Assembly (NCBI RefSeq): GCF_019578655.1
Contig: NC_063258.1
Location: forward strand, 7,175,283-7,239,282
Length of the DNA stretch: 64,000 nt
From: Ricinus communis
Lineage: Eukaryota; Streptophyta; Magnoliopsida; Malpighiales; Euphorbiaceae
Reading direction: 5' to 3'
Shown here: positions 10,936-24,633 of the stretch, piece after piece
How the letters are laid out: each line of letters opens with the position of its first letter
Numbering within the stretch: position 1 is the first letter of the stretch
Notes under the pieces: generated by a model
Seen by the model: only the letters and a program-made list of their open reading frames with translations
Database searches by the model: none
Told to the model about the DNA's origin: nothing
Position numbers and translations under genes: made by a program

Positions 10936-13900
10936 ATTTCTATGTATATTTATGAATCGAGAAAACAATCCCGTAAAATTAGTGTACTGCAGTCTAAGAA
11001 AACGTACCTCGTAGAAGGGGTAAATTTTTAATTTGTGAAACAACCGTAATATGTGGATATTTATGAATTTAAGTAAATAACCCCTGTGAATTGTGGTATA
11101 TTTGTGAGTGTGAGAAAACAACCTCTTAAATAGGTTAATTTTATAATATGAGAAAACAACCATGTAAAGGGGTATATTTGTCGAGATAAGATAATAACTC
11201 CGAAGTCGCGTGTATGTTATGAATTGGAAAACCTATAATAATTTGCTAATAATTTAATATGAGAAAATGACCCGTAAAAGTGGTATATATATCAACAAAA
11301 GAAAATAACCCCGTAATATATGTATATTTATGTAATTCGAGAAAACAACCCCGTGAAATTAGTGTAATTGCTAGTCTAAGAAAACGACTTTTAATAGAAC
11401 GAATAAATTTTTTATATGAGAAAACAACTTCCGTGTCTGAGGGGATATTTAGCACTGTCGGAGAAAATAACCCGTAATTTTGGTATATTTGTGAGTATGA
11501 GAAAACAACCCCTTAAATGGGTTAATTTTAAAATATGGGAGAAAACAACCTCGTAAAGGGGTATATTTGTCCATAAGAAAATAATTCCAGTAAAAGTGGT
11601 ATATTCATCAATTTGAAATAACCTCGTAAAATGTGTATATTTATGAATATGAGAAAGCAACCCCGTAAAAGTAGTGTAATTAAGTGTGAAAATAGCCTAT
11701 AAATGAGAGGTAAATTTTTGAATATGAGAGAAACAACCTCATAATACGGGAATATCTGTCAATCATGAAAATAACCTCATAATTTTTGTATGAGTGTAGA
11801 AAGCAACCCTTAAATATATGAATTTTATAATATAAGGAAACAACTCGGAAATAAAAAGGGCTATATTTACCCCGTAAAAAGTGGTATATTTATCAATATA
11901 TAAAATAACCCAAGTAAAACTATAAGTTATGAATCGAGAAAATAATCTACGTAAAAGTGGTGTAATTCGAGTTTGAGAAAAAGCAGCCCTCGTGGAAGGG
12001 GTTAAATTTTTAATGTGAGAAAACAACCAAGTAAGAGGGTATGTTTATAAGTCTTAGAAAAATCGATGTCTGAGGAGGTGATGTCAATCAAAGAAAATAC
12101 TCCCGTAATTTTGGTATATTTGTAGTATCGAAACAACTCCTTAAATAGTTTAATTTTATAATATAAGAAAACAACCCTTTAAAAGGGGTATATTTATCAA
12201 TATAAAGAAAATAACTCCGTAAAACATGTATATTTATGAATTTGAGAAAATAATGCAATAATAGTGCTAGTAATTTAATATGAGAAAAAGACTCCGTAAA
12301 AATGGTATATTTATCAATATAAGAAAATAATCCCGTAAAATATGTAAATTTATGAATATGAGAAAAATAACCGTAAAAGTAGTGTAATTGAGAGTGAGAA
12401 AACACCAAACAAGTAGAAGGGTAAATTTTTAATATGGGAAAACAACATCATAAGAGGGTATATTTATAAATATTAGAAATAATCCGTAATCCGTCTGAGG
12501 GATATTTATCAATCGGAGAAAATAACCCTGTAATTTTGGTGTATTTATGAGTATGAGAAAACAACCCCTGAAATGGGTTAATTTTATAATATGAGAAAAC
12601 AATCCTGTAAAATAGGTATATTTGTCTATATAAGAAAATAATCTCATAAAATGGGTAAATTTATGAATCGAGAGAATAACCCCGTAAGAGTATAGTGCAA
12701 TTGGTCCCGACAAAACAAATTTCGTAAAAGTTGTAAATTATTAAGATGAGAAAACAACCTCATAATATGGGGATATTTATCAATCGTAGAAAATAACACC
12801 GGAATTTTTGGTCCATTCGTGAGTATGAGAAAACAACCCCTTAAATCGGTTAATTTTATAATATGAGAAAAAATCCCCGCAAAAGGAGTATGTTAGCAAT
12901 TGGAGAAAATAACCCCGTAATTTTGGTATATTTGTGAGTATGAGAAAACAACCCTTTAAATGGGTTAATTTTATAATACGAGAAAACAACCCCGCAAAAG
13001 GAGTATGTTTGTGGACATAAGAAAATAACCCCGTAAAACGTGTATATTTATGAATTTGAGAAAACAACCCCATAATAGTGCTAGTAATTTAATATGAGAA
13101 AACGACCTCGTAAAAATAGTATATTTATCAATATAAGAAAATAACCCTGTGAAATATGTATATCTATGAATCTAAGAAAACAACCCCGTAAAAGTAGTGT
13201 AATTATGCAGTCCAAGAAAGCGTACCTCGTGGAGCGAGAATGTAAATTTTTAATATGAGAAACAGCCTTGTAGAATGGATAAATTTTTTAATATGTAAAC
13301 AACCCGTGAACGGGATATTTATGAATCGGAGAAAATAACCCCGTAATTCTTGTATATTTATGAGTATGAGAAAGCAACCCCTTAAATGTATTAATTTTAT
13401 AATATGAGAAAACAACCCCGTAAAAGGGCTATATTTACCCCGTAAAAGTGGTATATTTATCAATATAAGAAAATAACCTCGTGAAATAATTTGTAAATTT
13501 ATGAATCCGAGAAAATAATCTCGTAAAAGTAGTGTAATTCAGTCCGAGAAAACAGCCTCGTAGAAGGGGTAAAATTTTTAATATGAGAAAACAATCCCGT
13601 AAGAAGGTTACATTTATAAGTATTAGAAAAAATATCGGAATACAGAGGTATTAATCAATCAGAGAAAATAACCCCGTAATTTTGGTATATCTGTGAGTAT
13701 GAGAAAACAACCCCTTAAATGGTTTAATTTTATAATATGAGAAATCAACCCTTTAAAAGGGGTATAGTTGTCGATATAAGAAAATAACCCCGTAAAATGT
13801 GTATATTTAAGAATTTAAGAAAACAATACAATAATATTGCTAGTAATTTAATATGAGAAAATGACTCCGTAAAAATGGTATATTTATTAATATAAGAAAA

Positions 13901-16900
13901 TAATCCCGTAAAATATGTAAATTTATGAATATGAGAAAATAACCGCGTAAAAGTAGTGTAATTGAGAGTCTAAGAAAACAACCTCGTAGAAGGGGTAAAT
14001 TTTTTAATATGGGAAAACAACATCATAAGAGGGGTATATTTATAAATATTAGAAAACAATCTCATAATACAGGAATATTTATGAATCGGAGAAAATAACC
14101 CTGTAATTTTAATATATTTATGAGTATGAGAAAACAACCCCTTAAATGGGTTAATTTTATAATATGAGAAAACAATCCTGTAAAATAGGTATATTTGTGT
14201 ATATAAGAAAATAATCTCGTAAAATGGGTATATTTATGAATCTGAGAGAATAACCCCATAAGAGTAGTGCAATTGCAAGTCCGACAAAACAACCTCATAA
14301 AAATTGTAAATTATTAAGATGAGAAAACAACCCCATAATTCGGGGATATTTTATCAATCGTAGAAAATAACCCTGTAATCTTTGGTCTATTTGTTTGTAT
14401 GAGAAAACAACCTCTTAAATGGATTAATTTTATAACATGAGAAAACAATCCCGTAAAAGGGGTAGATTTATTGATGTAGGAAAATAACCCCGTAAAATGT
14501 CTATATTTATAGGTCTGAGAAAACAACCAAGTAAAGATCAGTAATTGCTAGTCCGAAAAGTAACCTCGTAGAAGAGGTAAATTTTTTAATATGAGAAAAC
14601 AACCTCGTAAGAGGGGTATATTTATAAATATTAGAAAATAACCCCGTAATACGGGAATATTTAGCAATTGGAGAATATAACCCCGTAATTTTGGTATATT
14701 TGTGAGTATGAGAAAACAACCCTTTAAATGGGTTAATTTTATAATACGAGAAAACAACCCTGCAAAAGGAGTATGTTTGTAGACATAAGAAAATAACCCC
14801 GTAAAACGTGTATATTTATGAATTTGAGAAAACAACCCCATAATAGTGCTAGTAATTTAATATGAGAAAACAACCCTGTAAAAATGGTATGTTTATCAAT
14901 ATAAGAAAATATTCTGTAAAATATGTATATTTATGAATTTGAGAAAACAACCCCGTAAAAGTAGTATAACTCATGTAGTCCAAGAAAACGTACCTCGTAG
15001 AATAGGTAAATTTTTAATATGAGAAAACAGCCTTGTAGAAGGGATAAATTTTTTAATATATGAAACAACCTCGTAATATGGGGATATTTATGAATAGGAG
15101 AAAATAACCCTGTAATTCTTGTATATTTGTGAGTATGAGAAAGCAACCCCTTAAATGTATTAATTTTATAATATGAGAAAACAACCCCGTAAAAGGGCTA
15201 TATTTACCCCGTAAAAGTGGTATATTTATTAATATAAGAAAATAACCCCGTAAAACCGTGAAATTTATGAATCGAGAAAATAATATCGTAAAAGTAGTGT
15301 AATTGCGAGTCTGAGAAAACAGCCTCGTAGAAGGGGTAAAATTTTTAATATGAGAAACAACCCCGTAGGAGGGGTATATTTATAAATATTAGAAAAAATC
15401 CCGTAATACGGAGGTATTAATCAATCAAAGAAAATAACCTCGTAATTTTGGTATATTTGTGAGTATGAGAAAACAACCCCTTAAATGGTTTCATTTTATA
15501 ATATGAGAAAACAACCCTTTAAAATGGGTATATTTGTCGATATAAGAAAATAACTTCGTAAAACGTGTATATTTATAAATTTCAGAAAACAATGCAATAA
15601 TAGTGCTAGTAGTTTAATATGGAGAACGACTCCGTAAAAATGGTATATTTATCAATATAAGCAAATAATCCCATAAAATATGTAAATTTATGAATATGAG
15701 AAAATAATCGTAAAGTAGTAGTGTAATTGAGAGTTTGAGAAAAATGCAGAGAATTAAAATTTTTAATATGGAAAAACAATATCATAAGAGGGGTATATTT
15801 ATAAATATTAGAAAACAATCCCGTAATACGGGGATATTTATCAATCGGAGAAAATAACCCCGTAATTTTGGTGTATATATAAGTATGAGAAAACAACCCC
15901 GTAAAAGGGCTATATTTACCCCGTAAAAGTGGTATATTTATTAATATAAGAAAATAACCTTGTAAATACTATAAATTTATGAATCTGAGAAAATAATCTC
16001 GTAAAAGTAGTGTAATTGCGAGTCTGAGAAAACAACCTCGTAGAAGGGGTAAAATTTTTAATATGAGAAAATAATCCCGTAAGAAGGGTACATTTATAAG
16101 TATTAGAAAAAATATCCGAATACGAAGGTATTAATCAATCAGAGAAAATAACCCCGTAATTTTGGTATATCTGTGAGTATGAGAAAACAACTCCTTAAAT
16201 GGTTTAATTTTATAATATGAGAAAACAACCCTTTAGAAGGGGTATATTCACGATATAAGAAAATAACCCGTAAAATGTGTATATTTAAGAATTTAAGAAA
16301 ATAATACAATAATATTGCTAGTAATTTAATATGAGAAAACGAGTCCGTAAAAAGGTATATTTATTAATATAAGAAAATAATCCCGTAAAATATGTAAATT
16401 TATGAATATGAGAAAATAACCACGTAAAAGTAGTGTAATTGAGAGTCTAAGAAAACAACCTCGTAGAAGGGGTAAATTTTTTAATATGGGAAAACAACAT
16501 AATAAGAGGGGTATATTTATAAATATTAGAAAAAATCTCATAATACAGGAATATTTATGAATCGGAGAAAATAACCCCGTAATTTTAATATATTTATGAG
16601 TATGAGAAAACAACCCCTTAAATGGGTTAATTTTATAATATGAGAAAACAATCCTGCAAAATAGGTATATTTGTGTATATCAGAAAATAATCTCGTAAAA
16701 TGGGTATATTTATGAATCTGAGAGAATAACCCCGTAAGAGTAGTGCAATTGCAAGTATGACAAAACAACCTCATAAAAATTGTAAATTATTAAGATAAGA
16801 AAACAACCCCATAATTCGGGATATTTTATCAATCGTAGAAAATAACCCTCAGAATCTTTGGTCTATTTGTGCGTATGAGAAAACAACCTCTTAAATGGGT

Positions 16901-19900
16901 TAATTTTATAACATGAGAAAATAATCCCGTAAAAGGGGTAGATTTATTGATGTAGGAAAATAACCCCGTAAAATGTCTATATTTATAGGTCTGAGAAAAC
17001 GACCCAGTAAAGTATCAGAATTGCAGTCCGAGAAAACAAACAGAAGAGGTAAATTTTCTAATATGAGAAAACAACCTCGTAAGAGGTGTATATTTATAAA
17101 TATTAGAAAATAACCCCGTAATACGGGGATATTTAGCAATTGGAGAAAATAACCCCGTAATTTTGATATATTTGTGAGTATAAGAAAACAACCCTTTAAA
17201 TGGGTTAATTTTATAATACGAGAAAACAACCCCGCAAAAGGATTATGTTTGTGGACATAAGAAAATAACCCCGTAAAACGTGTATATTTATGAATTTGAG
17301 AAAATAACCCCATAATAGTGCTAGTAATTTAATATGAGAAAACGACCCCGTAAAAATGGTATATTTATCAATATAAGAAAATAACCCCGTAAAATATGTA
17401 TATTTATGAATCTGAGAAAACAACCCCGTAAAAGTAGTATAATTGCGAGTCCAACAAAACAGCCTTGTAGAATAGGTAAATTTTTTAATATGAGAAAACA
17501 AAATTTTGTAAGGGATAAATTTTTAATATATGAAACAACCTCGTAATACGGAATATTTGTGAATAGGAGAAAATAACCCTGTAATTCTTGTATATTTGTG
17601 AGTATGAGAAAGCAACCCCTTAAATGTATTAAATTTATAATATGAGAAAACAACCCCGTAAAAGGGCTATATTTACCCCGTAAAAGTGGTATATTTATTA
17701 ATATAAGAAAATAACCCAGTAAACCGTGAATTTATGAATCCGAGAAAATAATATCGTAAAAGTAGTGTAATTGTAGTCCGAGAAAACAAAATTGTGAGAA
17801 GGGGTAAAATTTTAATATGAGAAACAACCCCGTAGGAGTGGTATATTTATAAATATTAGAAAAATCCGTAATACTCTGAGGTATTAATCAATCAAAGAAA
17901 ATAACCTCGTAATTTTGGTATATTTGTGAGTATGAGAAAACAACCCCTTGAATTGTTTCATTTTATAATATGAGAAAACAACCCTTTAAAATGGGTATAT
18001 TTGTCGATATAAGAAAATAACCTCGTAAAACGTGTATATTTATAAATTTCAGAAAACAATGCAATAATAGTGCTAGTAGTTTAATATGGAGAACGACTCC
18101 GTAAAAATGGTATATTTATCAATATAAGAAAATAATCCCATAAAATATGTAAATTTATGAATATGAGAAAATAATCGCGTAAAAGTAGTGTAATTGAGAG
18201 TTTGAGAAAACAGCCTCGTAGAAGGGGTAAATTTTTTAATATGGAAAAATAATATCATAAGAGGGGTATATTTATAAATATTAGAAAACAATCCCGTAAT
18301 ACGGGGATATTTATCAATCGGAGAAAATAACCCCGTAATTTTGGTGTATTTATAAGTATGAGAAAACAACCCGTAAAAGGGGCTATATTTACCCGTAAAG
18401 TGGTATATTTATCAATATAAGAAAATAACCTCGTAAATCATAGAATTTATGAATCTGAGAAAATAATCTCGTAAAGTAGTGTAATTGCGAGTCCGAGAAA
18501 ATTTCGTAGAAGGGTAAAATTTTTAATATGAGAAAACAATCCCGTAAGAAGGGTACATTTATAAGTATTAGAAAAAATATCGGAATACGAAGGTATTAAT
18601 CAATCAGAGAAAATAACCCCATAATTTTGGTATATCTGTGAGTATGAGAAAACAACCCCTTAAATGGTTTAATTTTATAATATGAGAAAACAACCCTTTA
18701 AAAGGGGTATATTCGTCGATATAAGAAAATAACCCCGTAAAATGTGTATATTTAAGAATTTAAGAAAACAATAAAATAATATTGCTAGTAGTTTAATATG
18801 AGAAAACGACTCCGTAAAAATGGTGTATTTATTAATATAAGAAAATAATCCCGTAAAATATGTAAATTTATTAATATGAGAAAATAACCGCGTAAAAGTA
18901 GTGTAATTGAGAGTCTAAGAAAACAACCTCGTAGAAGGGGTAAATTTTTTAATATGGGAAAACAACATCATAAGAGTGGTATATTTATAAATATTAGAAA
19001 AAAATCTCATAATACAGGAATATTTATGAATCGGAGAAAATAACCCCGTAATTTTAATATATTTATGAGTATGAGAAAACAACCCCTTAAATTGGTTAAT
19101 TTTATAATATGAGAAAATAATCCTGTAAAATAGGTATATTTGTGTATATAAGAAAATAATCTCGTAAAATGGGTATATTTATGAATCTGAGAGACTAACC
19201 CCGTAAGAGTAGTGCAATTGCAAGTCTGACAAAACAACCTCATAAAAATTATAAATTATTAAGATGAGAAAACAACCCCATAATTCGGGGATATTTTATC
19301 AATCGTAGAAAATAACCCTGTAATCTTTGGTCTATTTGTGCGTATGAGAAAACAACCTCTTAAATGGGTTAATTTTATAACATGAGAAAACAATTCCGTA
19401 AAAGGGGTAGATTTATTGATGTAGGAAAATAACCCCGTAAAATGTCTATATTTATAGGTCCGAGAAAACAACCTCAGTAAAAGTATCAGAATTAAGTGTC
19501 GAGAAATAGCAAATCGTGAGAAGAGTGTAAATTTTAATATGAGAAAACAATCCCGTAAGACGGGTATATTTCTAAATATTAGAAAATAACCCCGTAATAC
19601 GGGGATATTTAGCAATTGGAGAAAATAACCCCGTAATTTTGGTATATTTGTGAGTATGAGAAAACAACCCTTTAAATGGGTTAATTTTATAATACGAGAA
19701 AACAACCCCGCAAAAGGAGTATGTTTGTGGACATAAGAAAATAACCCCGTAAAACGTGTATATTTATGAATTTGAGAAAACAACCCCATAATAGTGCTAG
19801 TAATTTAATATGAGAAAACGACCCCGTAAAAATGGTATATTTATCAATATAAGAAAATAACCCCATAAAATATGTATATTTATGAATCTGAAAAAACAAC

Positions 19901-21725
19901 CTCGTAAAAGTAGTATAATTGCGAGTCCAAGAATACAGCCTTGTAGAATAGGTAAATTTTTTAATATGAGAAAATTGCCTTGTAGAAGGGATAAATTTTT
20001 TAATATACGAAACAACCTCGTAATACCGGGATATTTATGAATAGGAGAAAATAACCCTGTAATTCTTGTATATTTCTGAGTATGAGAAAGCAACCCCTTA
20101 AATGTATTAATTTTATACTATGAGAAAACAACCCCGTAAAAGGGCTATATTTACCCCGTAAAAGTGGTATATTTATTAATATAAGAAAATAACCCCGTAA
20201 AAACTGTAAATTTATGAATCTGAGAAAATAATATCGTAAAAGTAGTGTAATTGCGAGTCTGAGAAAACAGCCTCGTAGAAGGGGTAAAATTTTTAATATG
20301 AGAAACAACCCCGTAGGAGGGGTATATTTATAAATATTAGAAAAAATCCCGTAATACGGAGGTATTAATCAATCAAAGAAAATATCATAAGAGGGGTATA
20401 TTTATAAATATTAGAAAATAATCCCGTAATACGGGGATATTTATCAATCGGAGAAAATAACCCCGTAATTTTGGTGTATTTATAAGTATGAGAAAACAAC
20501 CCCGTAAAAGGGCTATATTTACCCCGTAAAAGTGGTATATTTATCAATATAAGAAAATAACCTCGTAACATCAGAATTTATGAATCCGAGAAAATAATCT
20601 CGTAAAAGTAGTGTAATTATGAGTCCGAGAAAATGTCGTAAGGGGTAAAATTTTTAATATGAGAAAACAATCCCGTAAGTAGGGTACATTTATAAGTATT
20701 AGAAAAATATCGGAATACGGAGGTATTAATCAATCAGAGAAAATAACCCCGTAATTTTGGTATATCCGTGAGTATGAGAAAACAACCCCTTAAATGGTTT
20801 AATTTTATAATATGAGAAAACAACCTTTAAAAGGGGTGTATTTGTCGATATAAGAAAATAACCCCGTAGAATGTGTATATTTAAGAATTTAAGAAAACAA
20901 TACAATAATATTGCTAGTAATTTAATATGAGAAAACGACTCCGTAAAAATGGTATATTTATTAATATAAGAAAATAATCCCGTAAAATATGTAAAATTTA
21001 TGAATATGAGAAAATAACCGTAAAAGTAGTGTAATTGAGAGTCTAAGAAAACAACCTCGTAGAAGAGGTAAATTTTTAATATGGAAAACAACATCATAAG
21101 AGGGTATATTTATAAATATTAGAAAACAACTTACAATACGTGAATATTTATCAATCGGAGAAAATAACCCCGTAATTTTAATATATATTTATGAGTATGA
21201 GAAAACAACCCCTTAAATGGGTTAATTTTATAATATGAGAAAATAATCCTGTAAAATAGGTATATTTGTGTATATAAGAAAATAATCTCGTAAAATGGGT
21301 ATATTTATGAATCTGAGAGAATAGCCCCGTAAGAGTAGTGCAATTGCAAGTCTGACAAAACAACCTCATAAAAATTATAAATTATTAAGATGAGAAAACA
21401 ACCCCATAATTCGGAGATATTTTATCAATCGTAGAAAATAACCCTGTAATCTTTGGTCTATTTGTGAGTATGAGAAAACAACCTCTTAAATGGGTTAATT
21501 TTATAACATGAGAAAACAATCCCGTAAAAGGGGTAGATTTATTGATGTAGGAAAATAACCCCGTAAAATGTCTATATTTATAGGTTTGAGAAAACAACCC
21601 CGTAATAGTACTGTAATTGAAAGTCTGAGAAAACAGCCTCGTAGAAGAGGTAAATTTTTTAATATGAGAAAACAACCCCGTAAGAGGGGTATATTTATAA
21701 ATATTAGAAAATAACCCCGACACGG
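10936..21725 (-). repeat. Satellite array, segment 4 (- orientation) with a 2.47-kb higher-order repeat
   Basis: The array is now on the - strand; + strand reads show GAAAACAACCCCGTAAAAG-type blocks every 39 bp. Up to about 12.5 kb the units are degenerate. Beyond that a larger period appears. The marker AGGTCTGAGA or its variants occurs at 14511, 16987, 19456 and 21582. AATATTGCTAGTA or its variants occurs near 13815, 16305, 18779 and 20900. Spacings are about 2475, 2470 and 2126 bp. The last copy is short because about 345 bp are missing at a junction near 20385, compared with 15436-15780 in the first copy. The 2.47-kb unit equals about 63 subunits of 39 bp. The LTR at 21726 cuts the array inside one unit. 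Confidence 0.92.
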
Positions 21726-22370
21726 TGTCACGACTTACCATGGGCCCGTGACCCATGACTAGGGAATGGGTAGGCGTAAGGCCACCGAAACCCGTAGTAA
21801 GCCTGACACTCACTGACTTAAACAAATCTCATCTCAAATTAATATTATTAAAACCACAAATTATCTTAATAGCTACATTCTACATAAATACTTGATTCTC
21901 GGAAAAACTAGGCGAGACCCTGAACTCGTAAAATTTACAACCGATACATCTACTATTACCATCAGCGGAGAATCTAAGATTTACCAATTTACATACCAAA
22001 TCAAATACATCACCCGATGATGAAGGAGTCGGGTTCACCGAATAAGAGTCATGGAGAACTAACAGTCACGAATCTGAAAAACATAAATGGAGACCACAAC
22101 CCTGAGAGTGAGTTAAAATCAAATAATCTAGGGACTATTGCTTCTTCCTCGTAAAACATAGATTATTCAAATCAAGATATCAAACCATACTATAATCATA
22201 CCCTACTATTTCCTTCACATAAAATATTAATCATTCGAATCAAAATATCAACCATGCACGTAAATACAATCCATATTATAATCATACCATAATAAATAAA
22301 TAAATGAATAAATAAAAATATATTTTTACTTTTACGGACGAGTGGCTCGGTGAGAACCCTAAACCCCAAA

Positions 22371-22593
22371 ATCTAGTAGCCATTCTGGCTCTCTTAATCC
22401 AATAAGATCGGGCGCCCGAGAGCAATGCTCGACCAGGGACCTTACCTCCAGTCCGGTCACTTAAATATCCAAATAAGAAATCTAGTAGCCATTCGGCCTC
22501 TTAATCCAATAAGACCGGGCGCCCGAGAGCAATGCTCGACCAGGGACCTTACCTCCCGGCAATTTACACAAATCAGCCTGCAGAGCCATGCTC
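22371..22593. repeat. Tandem LTR subrepeats carrying GAGC-N3-GCTC palindromes
   Basis: A block beginning ATCTAGTAGCC is present at 22371 and again at 22480. Each contains GAGCAATGCTC, an inverted repeat of GAGC arms around a short spacer (22420-22430 and 22527-22537), followed by GACCAGGGACCTTACCTCC. A third, diverged palindrome GAGCCATGCTC lies at 22583-22593. Nearby, CCTGAT and ATCAGG form another inverted repeat at about 22655-22675. Confidence 0.75.
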
Positions 22594-23439
22594 ACCGTGG
22601 CAAACCCATGAAAATCTTATTACATGTCCATGATCATTACCGGTGCGCACGCGGTCCTGATGTAACCTATCAGGCGGCATGTTCTACAAGCCACATTTCC
22701 CAAAACACAATCATCACATATAATAAATATCATTATCTGATGAACTCAACCAACACATATCGAAATAAAGATTAAAGATTTAAGGTAAAACAACGTGCAA
22801 TTTGTGAGGGGAAAAATAATAACGTTTATCTTATTATAACATACTAATAATAATATTTATATTATTTCAAATATTAATAATCAAGTGAAATCATTTATTT
22901 TGTGATACTAATAATCATATTAAGCACAAATTCTAAATAGCATATTAAAATCGGACTAGCAATAGCGCAGATTAAATGACTTTAACTCACAGTGTTTGGC
23001 GACCTCCTAGCTCTTCCAAGCTCCGGTGCCTCGGTGGGAGCGAGCCGGCGAACCGACAATCTAGACACGGAAAACAATTTATCAATACCGAGACAATCGA
23101 TCATTAATCCTAGGTCTAGACTCCAGGATCTACTCTAAGAATCTCGACTCGGAGAATTCTACCGAAAATCCCGGCAGAACCTCCCCTACAACACGAACAT
23201 TACCCCGTAAAAAGCGGGTCCAGGGACTCGCTGAAAAACACCCAAATATCCAACAATTTAAACAACGGAGTCGGGTCCCCAAACTTCACTATTTCCCGAT
23301 TCCACGCACACAAAATACGACTATGGCAGACAATCGACAGACAAATATTTTGACTCACAAAAATCATCAAATACTCAATATAAACCATTAGACACAATTA
23401 AACCAAGAATTCCAAAATTAACGGGCCAAAGATAATTCA

Positions 23440-23960
23440 CCGACGCTTGGCTCGTCGACTCGCCTCCGACGGCCGAGTCCGATCGACGATCCGAACACAC
23501 CATCGGACTCACAATGACGCTACCGATGACGATCCCGCTTTCGATTTTCCAATCCGACACCCGATCATCCGGAGAGATTTGCGGACGATCTCGACCGTCG
23601 ATTTGCAAACGAAGTCCGATCGCCACGAAACCAAAGGGCCATCGCGAAGCTTGAGCCAGGAGAGTCGGGATACGTCCTCCAATCGTCCATCCTCCGCCGG
23701 ATCTCGCCGAAAAACCCTAAAACGCCACCGCCACCATTTTCTCTCTCCACGGATCTTCCGTTTCCGGCCACCACCGCCCGAAAAACAAAGTTCTTTGCCG
23801 AGGAGCCGATCGCCACTGACTCGCCAACACCGCCGGAAGCGGGCCAACGGGCTGACCTCGAGCCGCCGCCCACGCTGATTACCATTTCATTTGCCGGTCG
23901 CTTTTACGCCGCTGCGCCGCCCGCCTTCGATGCCGGGTAACATCGCCGCCCGTGTCGGCC
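23440..23960 (-). other. GC-rich block inside the LTR with a recurrent short frame
   Basis: The block is rich in G, C and CpG. On the - strand, a short open frame contains DDWRTYPDSP. Related peptides appear on the - strand in the matching parts of two other family 1 LTRs (DDRRTYPDTPQLKLHNGT near 29640-29740 and RTYPDSPQLKLSNGT near 47030-47110). The frames are open over only tens of residues, are shifted between copies and match no protein I recognise. Shared nucleotide ancestry of the LTRs is enough to explain the likeness. Confidence 0.4.
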
Positions 23961-24633
23961 ATGCCTGACGATGCAAGACCCGGCCTCCTTCTTCACGCGA
24001 CGCCCGCTTTCTCTCTCTTCCTTTCTTCTTCCCCGATTTCTTTCCCTTCAATATCGACATTTGACCCCCGAACTTTTCCTTATTGCAATTTGGTCCTCAA
24101 CTTTCTTAATTACTTACAATTTCATCCCGTAATTCCAATTTGACCCCCAAACTTCTTTTAGCCTTTCAATTAAGCCCCTAACTATTTAATTTGGGCCAAA
24201 TCCGAATTATTGAAAATACACAATTACAAAAATACCCCTGACCGACATATTTATTTACGAAAATACCAAACTCACAAATTTCCATTAAACCCTCACAAAA
24301 ATAAAATTATACTTTTAATCCTTATTCCAAAATAATCCTCCAATTAAATCCTATACACAATTAAATTAAATAATCAATTTCCAACTCAAAATTTAATACT
24401 ACTAATCAATTATAATACCAATTTTCTCAAAATTCTTTTATAAAAACATCCCTTACAATTTCTATCATAATTTTCCAATATATAATTTTATTTATATAAA
24501 TATGCATTTGGGAAAATTTGAATAACCAAAATATAATCATTTCTCAAATAGTTTACTTGAATAAAAATAAAGCTAAAATTAACTTAAATAAAAACTCACT
24601 ATTAAATATATAAAAAAAATTCCGGGTGTTACA

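Larger units (their letters stand above)
21726..24633 (-). mobile_element. Solo LTR, family 1 copy 1 (about 2.9 kb)
   Basis: The element runs from TGTCACGACTTACC to GGGTGTTACA and carries no internal region, so it is read as a solo LTR. Read on the - strand it starts TGTAACACCC and ends GTCGTGACA, a usual layout for plant Gypsy LTRs; that orientation is inferred. It interrupts one satellite unit: CCCCGACACGG on the left and ACGTGGATATT on the right reconstitute a unit normally reading CCCCGTAATACGGGGATATT. The 5-bp duplication is imperfect (CACGG versus ACGTG). Inside are a 109-bp tandem duplication (22371, 22480) with GAGC-N3-GCTC palindromes and a GC-rich, CpG-rich block at about 23440-23960 that contrasts with the AT-rich surroundings. 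A polypyrimidine stretch follows at about 24000-24050. No gag or pol motif occurs, so the superfamily is probable but unproven. Confidence 0.8.

Noticed and set aside
10936..21725. Telomere-like AACCCC motifs in every unit
   Set aside because: The motif is a fixed part of a 39-bp unit and never occurs as tandem TTTAGGG or AACCCT repeats.
23447..23885. Overlapping 100 to 140-codon frames on both strands inside solo LTR copy 1
   Set aside because: The GC-rich block has few stops in any frame, so long frames on both strands are expected. No domain is recognisable.
21726..24633. Complete retrotransposon or gene between the TGTCACGACC and GTGTTACA ends
   Set aside because: No gag or pol motif, primer-binding site or polypurine tract lies inside, and the whole segment aligns to single LTR copies elsewhere in the window.
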